Source of the DNA: CBEULR01 sp965544035
Lineage (GTDB): Bacteria; Bacillota; Desulfotomaculia; Desulfotomaculales; Desulforudaceae
Direction of reading: 5' to 3'
DNA length: 64,000 nucleotides
Assembly (NCBI GenBank): GCA_965544035.1
Contig: CBEULR010000010.1
Location: forward strand, 1-64,000
Below, in pieces: positions 58,954 to 64,000 of this stretch. Position 1 is the first letter of the stretch, and every line of letters starts with the position of its first letter. The notes under the pieces were generated by a model. The model saw only the letters and a list, made by a program, of their open reading frames with translations, was not told where the DNA came from and did not search any database. Position numbers and translations under genes: made by a program.

Positions 58954-59586
58954 TCAAGCTTTAGTTGCAAAAACATGGTTTCCGATTTCAGTGACTACCG
59001 GCAGCGTTCTGATCCAATTATCGTCGGCTTTTGCCGGATTGTAAAAAAACAGCGCTCCGTTGGTCGGATCCTCACCCATCAGGGCAAGACGAGCCGCCTC
59101 ATATGACGCCTCATCGGGTTCAAGATTGATCGAACCGTCGGCAACCGGCGAGAACTGGTAAACATTGTTACATGTTCTTTGGTATACGATCTCCTGCAAG
59201 GTGGACGGAAAGTCGGGGCTTGCCAACCTGTTAAGGATAACGGCCCCCACGGCCACCTTGCCCATAAACGTCTCACCGCGGGCTTCAGCGTGAATGATCT
59301 GCGCTAGAAGGTGCAGATCTTCGGGGGTTACGTTGCCGCGCACAAGACTCAACTGATCAGGGATAATCAGCACCTGGCCCGGGAATATCAGTGAACTTCC
59401 CAGTGCATTGGCCACCGTAAGGGCGCCCACCGATACCCCATACCGCCGGGCGATCTCATACAAGGTGTCTCCTTCGTTAACGGTGTAGTATGCCGACTGC
59501 CCCCCATAAGCTGCTCCGGTACCGATCGCCAGACTTAAACAGAATACGATCAGAACGGCCCAAATGGTTACAGTTGCTGGCTTCAT
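58954..59586 (-). CDS. LysM-domain SleB-type cell wall hydrolase
   Basis: A 210-residue secreted protein: signal peptide (1-28), LysM (about 33-77; YYTVNEGDTLYEIARRYGVS) and a Hydrolase_2 domain (about 95-208; LLAQIIHAEARGETFMGKVAVGAVILNRL with the catalytic glutamate in HAEA, and PNGALFFYNP). SleB and CwlJ are cortex-lytic enzymes of spore germination; with a LysM this one resembles YkvT/SleB-like lysozymes. Whether it acts in germination or vegetative wall turnover is unclear. Confidence 0.9.
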   Translation of the reverse strand: MKPATVTIWAVLIVFCLSLAIGTGAAYGGQSAYYTVNEGDTLYEIARRYGVSVGALTVANALGSSLIFPGQVLIIPDQLSLVRGNVTPEDLHLLAQIIHAEARGETFMGKVAVGAVILNRLASPDFPSTLQEIVYQRTCNNVYQFSPVADGSINLEPDEASYEAARLALMGEDPTNGALFFYNPAKADDNWIRTLPVVTEIGNHVFATKA

Positions 59587-59663
59587 TGTCTCCTCCTTCC
59601 GCCAGACACTATTGTGGCTGGACGGAAAGGACTTTATTCAACAAAGCCGTTTTGAGACTCGTA

Positions 59664-60401
59664 TTACGCTCGTCGGCAGCGCTCCCTTTCAATCCGCCTG
59701 AGAATTCTGATGTCGGTATCCACCGAGAGGTGGCACAGCCGACACATTTCCAGAAGCCTGGATACCGTCCTCTCTCCAAGGAGCTCATAGAGTTCCCGGG
59801 TATCAACAATGTTGGTCGTTACGATGACCGGCAATTGCCGGTTCATGCGGTAATTGATCAGAGAATAAATCTTCTGCCGCGACCACTCGGTATACTGGTG
59901 CGCACCGAGATCATCAAGCACCAGCACTGGGACGTCACGCGCCTCGTCCATAATATCCCTTTCGCTTACGCCGTTTCCATGCGCATCGTAAGATGATCTG
60001 ATATGATCGAGAAAATCGGGGACAATCAGGAACAAAACCCGGTGTCCATTGTCGAGCAGGCGATTGGCGATACAACAGGCCAGATAGGTCTTGCCGCTTC
60101 CGACCTTGCCCTGTATCAACAGCCCTTCCGCACAGGTGCCTTTCTCTACCTGCCCACAAAAATCCAGGGCGGCGTGATAAGCCCGCCTCGCACCATCCAG
60201 ATGCGACCGATCGGCGGCGGAAGTGTCGGATGAATAGTATTCGAAAGAGAAATCCTGGAAGGTGAAGGTTCGCATACGCGGTGTCAGATTCGCGGACTCA
60301 ACCCGCTTTTCCAGCAGGCGCTGCTTCATACAAGGACACGGTTTGGCTTCTTCGTTTTCCAGAATAAACCCGGAATCGTTGCATATCACGCATTTGGCCA
60401 T
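59664..60401 (-). CDS. DnaC/DnaI-type helicase-loader ATPase
   Basis: A 245-residue AAA+ protein. The N-terminus holds a cysteine cluster (CVICNDSG at 4-11, PCPCM at 21-25), and the AAA core has GKVGSGKTYLACCIAN (Walker A), VLVLDDLGAHQYTEWSRQKIYSLINYR (Walker B and sensor) and VTTN. Such DnaC/IstB-like proteins load the replicative helicase onto DNA. The DnaD-like gene 13 bp upstream is the expected partner. An insertion-sequence IstB ATPase is an alternative, but no transposase is adjacent. Confidence 0.85.
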   Translation of the reverse strand: MAKCVICNDSGFILENEEAKPCPCMKQRLLEKRVESANLTPRMRTFTFQDFSFEYYSSDTSAADRSHLDGARRAYHAALDFCGQVEKGTCAEGLLIQGKVGSGKTYLACCIANRLLDNGHRVLFLIVPDFLDHIRSSYDAHGNGVSERDIMDEARDVPVLVLDDLGAHQYTEWSRQKIYSLINYRMNRQLPVIVTTNIVDTRELYELLGERTVSRLLEMCRLCHLSVDTDIRILRRIERERCRRA

Positions 60402-60414
60402 TTCCCAGCGTCCC

Positions 60415-61215
60415 TCAGCTTATGTAAAGTGTCTTAATCAGGGCAATTTCCTTTTCACGTTCACTGTTATCGGCGACGGCCTTACGCGCCGTCTTCCTGG
60501 TTCGGCGCTCCTGGAAACGCTTTTCATACTCTTTCACGGCATTCAGAGTTGTCAACCCGTTCTTTCGCCACTCCCGAATAATACTGTCGATGTATCTAAA
60601 GTTAAGCTTTCCCAGCAGCACCGCCCGTTTGAGTGCTTCCCTTGTCAATGCGTGCCCCACCTCGTCCCCCCAACGGCTAATCTGTTCAGCCTCGATCGGC
60701 GAGATGGGACGACCGAATTCACCGGCAAACTCTTCAAAGAGTCTGCCCAGTTCCCGGTCCTCGAGTTTAGAGTGGCCCAACTCAAGTACAGCCTGCGTAC
60801 GTTCGATTTCACTCACCTTGCTGCACGCCCAGAGTTCCGACAGTTTCTCAAAGAGGGGCTCAAAGTCATAACCTTCGGCAATGACACCGGTGTCCTCCAG
60901 ATAGTAATGAGTGACCCCAAGCACAGCCTTTTCACGGAGTCCGGCCAGATCCCGCTCGGCCTGCTCGACCCCCCCTGAGAGGCATTCCCCGAGAACATCC
61001 AGGGAAGGAAACAGGTTTTTCTCCTGTACGCGTATTCGCAGCAGGTGAATCAGGAGCATTACTTCCGATTCTGTAAGCCCCATTCTAGGATAAAACTGAA
61101 GCAGCAGGTTCGGGATAAATGTTACCCCGTGTACGAAAAGATCGGTGCCGAAAGCAGCGGTGATGTTGCCTTCGTACTTCTTAAGCGGTGCCCCGCCATT
61201 TGCCCCGTCAATCAA
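60415..61215 (-). CDS. DnaD-domain replication protein
   Basis: A 266-residue protein with an N-terminal winged-helix DnaD_N-type part (TFIPNLLLQFYPRMGLTESEVMLLIHLLR) and a C-terminal DnaB_2-type region (ISPIEAEQISRWGDEVGHALTREALKRAVLLGKLNFRYIDSIIREWRKNG is its YxxxIxxxWxxxG motif). Firmicute DnaD/DnaB recruit DnaI and the helicase to origins and stalled forks. TTG 61215, eight bases after GGGGG, is the best start; the actual start is uncertain because upstream codons remain open. It is followed by the helicase loader. Confidence 0.82.
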   Translation of the reverse strand: MIDGANGGAPLKKYEGNITAAFGTDLFVHGVTFIPNLLLQFYPRMGLTESEVMLLIHLLRIRVQEKNLFPSLDVLGECLSGGVEQAERDLAGLREKAVLGVTHYYLEDTGVIAEGYDFEPLFEKLSELWACSKVSEIERTQAVLELGHSKLEDRELGRLFEEFAGEFGRPISPIEAEQISRWGDEVGHALTREALKRAVLLGKLNFRYIDSIIREWRKNGLTTLNAVKEYEKRFQERRTRKTARKAVADNSEREKEIALIKTLYIS

Positions 61216-61354
61216 GGAAGTCGCCCCCCGAGACCTATTGTACGCGCCATGTGGAAGCCTTGTCCAACAGCAAAAGCACCCTTTCCCGAAAAGTAGCTTA
61301 GCCTTCCTCTCCATTATCCTTCAGGACGGTGTCTCTGAAACGTATTGCATCTCA

Positions 61355-61636
61355 TTACCGGTGCTCCAAGGAATAGTCCACTACGGTGAGCAGACTCTGC
61401 GCCTCAATGAAGCGGAGTACCTCAAGCAGCATCTCGTCTGCGTGCGCTCGGCTGTTGCTGATGGCCGCAATTCCGATTTCCGCCCGCTGCCAGAGATCGG
61501 ATTTGCCTATTTCCGCCACCGACACGTTGTAGCGCTGCCGGAGGCGGGTGATGAGACTTTTCAAAACCCTTCTCCGGTCCTTTAGAGACTGCGCGTCGGC
61601 CAGGTACAGGTCGACTGCCAGAACTCCCAAGTGCAA
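61355..61636 (-). CDS. ylxP: YlxP family protein (DUF503)
   Basis: A 93-residue protein: LGVLAVDLYLADAQSLKDRRRVLKSLITRLRQRYNVSVAEI matches DUF503, with the later VEVLRFIEA-like helix and VVDYSLE. Function is unknown; in B. subtilis it sits beside infB/rbfA, here it is separate. TTG 61636 lies after GGTGGGGTGG and gives the family length. It precedes the DnaD gene by 140 bp. Confidence 0.82.
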   Translation of the reverse strand: MHLGVLAVDLYLADAQSLKDRRRVLKSLITRLRQRYNVSVAEIGKSDLWQRAEIGIAAISNSRAHADEMLLEVLRFIEAQSLLTVVDYSLEHR

Positions 61637-61668
61637 ATAACCACCCCACCTATTCAACTGTTCAATTG

Positions 61669-61677
61669 TGATATAAT
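61669..61677 (+). promoter_or_regulatory. Extended -10 promoter for the DUF456 gene
   Basis: TG at 61669-61670, one base, TATAAT at 61672-61677. No clear -35 is visible. It lies 55 bp before the DUF456 start. Confidence 0.4.
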
Positions 61678-61732
61678 TTTACCGACTATGCACCTGATCG
61701 GAATGCCATTCCCTGATAGAAGGTGAACTCGA

Positions 61733-62212
61733 ATGTCCGCTGTTTATCTCGCAATCGCCATCCTGTTCTTTGCCGTCGGATTCGTCGGCATCCTGCTGCC
61801 CGTCATTCCGGGCATAGGCCTTATATGGTTGGGAATGTTGGTATACGGGTTTCTAACCGGATTTGAGGATCTTTCGGTCGGGTTTCTTGCCGGACAGGCA
61901 TCAGGTGTGGGATTGGCGTTTCTGGTCGACTACGCGGCCAACATCTGGGGAGTGAAGCGGTACGGAGGTTCCCGTCCGGCCGTTTGGGGAAGCATCTTGG
62001 GTCTCCTCGGCGGGATGCTTCTCTTCGGCCCCCTCGGTGTAATCATCGGTCCTTTCGCCGGAGCTCTGGCCGGTGAACTGATCACCGGCAGTCCAATTTC
62101 CCGCGCCGCCCGCTCAGGAATCGGTACGCTCGTCGGTTTCTTGGGTGGAACTCTGCTGAAGTTCATCATCGCCGTGGTAATGGTCGTGTGGTTCTTCACC
62201 GTCATCCTTTAA
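61733..62212 (+). CDS. DUF456 membrane protein
   Basis: A 159-residue protein with about four to five hydrophobic segments and glycine-rich repeats (GSILGLLGGMLLFGPLGVIIGPFAGALAGEL). PVIPGIGLIWLGMLVYG and FGPLGVIIGPFAGA are typical of DUF456. Role unknown. It is a single plus-strand gene, converging with the activase gene five bases downstream. Confidence 0.85.
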   Translation: MSAVYLAIAILFFAVGFVGILLPVIPGIGLIWLGMLVYGFLTGFEDLSVGFLAGQASGVGLAFLVDYAANIWGVKRYGGSRPAVWGSILGLLGGMLLFGPLGVIIGPFAGALAGELITGSPISRAARSGIGTLVGFLGGTLLKFIIAVVMVVWFFTVIL

Positions 62213-62216
62213 CAGC

Positions 62217-63005
62217 TTACCGCCCCGTCCTTCGGGCCGTCTTTGATTCCGCGATAAGGGCCGCCCCTAATGCGCCCGCAATCTGCGGCTCGTCCGGGAT
62301 GCGCAGTTTGGTACCTAAACGACTTTCGAGCGCTTGAACCACACCCTTGTTCTTGGCCACACCACCGGTCATGGTAACCGGCGGGACAAGTCCGATCCGC
62401 TTCGCCATACTCAGCACCCGGTCGGCGACCGAATTCAGGATTCCGCGCGCGATTTCCGGGCGTGCAACACCCTGACCGATTAAGGACACGACCTCCGATT
62501 CCGCAAACACAGTGCACACACTGCTCACCGGAGCAGCCCGTTCAGCTCTCGCCGCCAAATCACTCAGCTCTTCCACTTCCACTTCGAGCGCGCGAGCCAT
62601 CACTTCCAAAAATCGTCCTGTGCCGGCCGCACACTTATCGTTCATCGCGAAATCGACGACCATTCCCTGGTCATCGAGACGAATCGCCTTGCTGTCCTGC
62701 CCGCCGACATCGATAATCGTGCGCGTGTCGGGGAAAAAGTAAAGGGCGCCGCGGGCATGGCAGGTGATTTCGGTCACCTGAAGATCCGCAAACGGCAAGT
62801 TTGTACGTCCGTAACCGGTGGCAACCGTAAAAGCGATTTCTTCCTGTCGGCGTCCGGCAGACGACAGCGCCTGATCAAGCGCCTTCCGGGCCGCCTTGCG
62901 GCTGTCCGCTCCGGTTAACAGCACTGAGTACGAAAGAATCCGACCGTCTTTCACCAACACGGCCTCTGTCGACAAAGACCCGATATCAACACCCGCTGCA
63001 ATCAT
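62217..63005 (-). CDS. Acyl-CoA dehydratase activase (BadF/BadG/HgdC family)
   Basis: A 262-residue ASKHA-fold ATPase: AGVDIGSLSTEAVLV at the start, DVGGQDSKAI (phosphate loop), FAMNDKCAAGTGRFLEVMA with the cluster-ligating cysteine, and VFAESEVVSLIGQG with MTGGVAKNKGVVQALE. Dimers carry a bridging [4Fe-4S] and pump an electron into a dehydratase or reductase. The partner dehydratase is not in the window. It precedes a methyltransferase on its upstream side (50 bp). Confidence 0.9.
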   Translation of the reverse strand: MIAAGVDIGSLSTEAVLVKDGRILSYSVLLTGADSRKAARKALDQALSSAGRRQEEIAFTVATGYGRTNLPFADLQVTEITCHARGALYFFPDTRTIIDVGGQDSKAIRLDDQGMVVDFAMNDKCAAGTGRFLEVMARALEVEVEELSDLAARAERAAPVSSVCTVFAESEVVSLIGQGVARPEIARGILNSVADRVLSMAKRIGLVPPVTMTGGVAKNKGVVQALESRLGTKLRIPDEPQIAGALGAALIAESKTARRTGR

Positions 63006-63054
63006 GCTTACCGAATCATCTCCGATGAAAAGTATCCCGCCTTGTGATATTCAA

Positions 63055-63999
63055 CTACTTCTTGTGAGCCACAATCAACTGTCGCTCATCGATATTTATG
63101 ATTTCCGGCGTGCCAAACCCCGCAGAAGCGAGCCATTCCAAATACTCGTCCCGCGTCCAGACACCGCCCGACTGAGTACTCATTAGCATATTAATCGCCA
63201 TATAGGGCGCACGCGCACTCATTCCCCGTACAAAGTCAAGAATCGCCAGTCGCCCGCCGGGTCTGAGCACACGGCCGCACCGTGCAATCAGCTTCTTATT
63301 CTCTTCCCGTCCATAAATGTGACTGATGTTGCCAAGAAACACCAAATGGAAGGGGCCGTCCGGAAGTCCCTGATTAAAATCGCCCGGCACCATCTTGATC
63401 GGCAAGTCCTCCGGAATCTGCGGCCGCATAAACTCTACGACTTCGGGCGTATCAAGGACGGTTGTCTCGGCCCCTTCACGGGCGAAAACTGCGGCATAAT
63501 TCAGCGGCCCCCCGCCAACGTCGAGCATGCTGATCGGAAGCGTCATCCCCTCCAGGCTGGCCCGGACCACTTTCGGAGCGATTTCTCGCGCGTAAATCCG
63601 CATCGATTCCATAAAGGAACTCAAATGTTTGGTCCCCTTCTCACGCCGCGGAGGGGAGCCGGAGCGGACCGTTTCAGGAATCTGCAGCCACTTCTGAATT
63701 CTGTTGTAAACGTGCATGAAGGAAAAACCCGTGTACCGGACACTCTCCGTATCGTATAAGACTTCCCGGGCATCCTCGGTCAGCCTGATATTATCACCAT
63801 AGTGCAGATAACCATAGCCCTCAAGGGCGTAGACCAGCGCGTCAAGCGCCCGCTGATCGGCCTTCAGCTCAGCAGCCAAATCGGCCAAAGACAACTCCCT
63901 GTTCTTAAGGGCGTCGAACAATCCGAGCCTAACCGCGCCCCCAACTACCAACAACTCATCAGGCAGTTCCAGCGCGTCCGGATTGGGCACACGCATCAC
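63055..63999 (-). CDS. SAM-dependent O-methyltransferase-like protein (edge of window)
   Basis: About 314 residues run to the window edge: an N-terminal winged-helix dimerisation part (about 15-80) and a Rossmann fold with LDVGGGPLNYAAVFA (SAM-binding), VLDTPEVVEFM and GDFNQGLPDGPFHLVFLGNISH. This is the plant-type O-methyltransferase family 2 layout. The start lies at or beyond 63996; the frame opens at the last base, so the 5' end may be missing. It precedes the activase gene by 50 bp, so it could act in the same pathway. Confidence 0.82.
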   Translation of the reverse strand: MMRVPNPDALELPDELLVVGGAVRLGLFDALKNRELSLADLAAELKADQRALDALVYALEGYGYLHYGDNIRLTEDAREVLYDTESVRYTGFSFMHVYNRIQKWLQIPETVRSGSPPRREKGTKHLSSFMESMRIYAREIAPKVVRASLEGMTLPISMLDVGGGPLNYAAVFAREGAETTVLDTPEVVEFMRPQIPEDLPIKMVPGDFNQGLPDGPFHLVFLGNISHIYGREENKKLIARCGRVLRPGGRLAILDFVRGMSARAPYMAINMLMSTQSGGVWTRDEYLEWLASAGFGTPEIINIDERQLIVAHKK

Positions 64000-64000
64000 C

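Noticed and set aside
1..64000. Selenoprotein genes with in-frame TGA
   Set aside because: Prompted by tRNA-Sec, I looked for genes that stop early at TGA with the family continuing beyond; no case was found by eye among the genes listed.

Overview
This window reads as a chromosomal segment of an anaerobic, endospore-forming Firmicute of the class Clostridia, probably near the Desulfotomaculum/Pelotomaculum/Moorella group. This is inferred from gene content and order, without any database search. The main evidence is: sporulation genes (both dipicolinate synthase subunits, spoIVA, ymxH); the rimP-nusA-ylxR-ylxQ-infB-rbfA-truB-ribF-rpsO-pnp order; a selenocysteine tRNA; an ADP-forming acyl-CoA synthetase; an acyl-CoA dehydratase activase; and a homocysteine pathway otherwise best known from methanogens. 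Most genes lie on the minus strand in long, tightly packed operons that keep much of the Bacillus subtilis order.

Left edge to 5.2 kb: a decayed insertion-sequence end (transposase 3' part with a frameshift), a YqhV-like protein, an MFS exporter, phosphosulfolactate synthase (comA), a UPF0756 membrane protein, then rluD and lspA facing them, and tRNA-Sec on the plus strand behind its own promoter.

5.2-28 kb (minus strand): two linked blocks. The first is rpsO-pnp-ylxY-mlpA-dut-ymxH, then dapB-dpaA-dpaB-asd-dapG-dapA-rnj. The latter couples diaminopimelate synthesis to dipicolinate synthesis for the spore and has a candidate sigma-K promoter in front of dpaA. The second is the rimP-nusA-infB-rbfA-nrnA-truB-ribF block. 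A small toxin-like gene pair sits between ribF and rpsO.

28-39 kb (minus strand): trxA, an FmdB zinc ribbon, a class B penicillin-binding protein, mltG, an orphan HypB/UreG-like GTPase, a VanW/G5 protein, and the alaS-ireB-(aldo/keto reductase)-ruvX-yrzB group.

39.2-41.9 kb (plus strand): a complete SAM-I riboswitch with promoter and terminator controls a three-gene cassette (DUF39, NIL-ferredoxin, UPF0280). This family set makes homocysteine from aspartate semialdehyde, the product of the asd gene in this same window.

41.9-53.3 kb (minus strand): recJ-relA-dtd-MBL hydrolase and hisS-aspS, a discrete 235-nt transcription unit that fits 6S RNA, iscS, an unlisted 57-residue zinc-ribbon gene and a YtxH-like protein.

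53.4-53.9 kb: an unusual gene-free stretch of about nine degenerate units of roughly 41 bp with interlocking palindromes. It is bounded by a plus-strand promoter and a strong terminator, and is the best candidate here for an undescribed structured RNA or repeat family.

53.9-64 kb: spoIVA (sigma-E-like promoter), a DRTGG-domain P-loop protein with an ADP-forming acyl-CoA synthetase, a LysM/SleB hydrolase, a DnaC-like ATPase and a DnaD-like replication protein, YlxP, a DUF456 protein, an acyl-CoA dehydratase activase and an O-methyltransferase that reaches the right edge.
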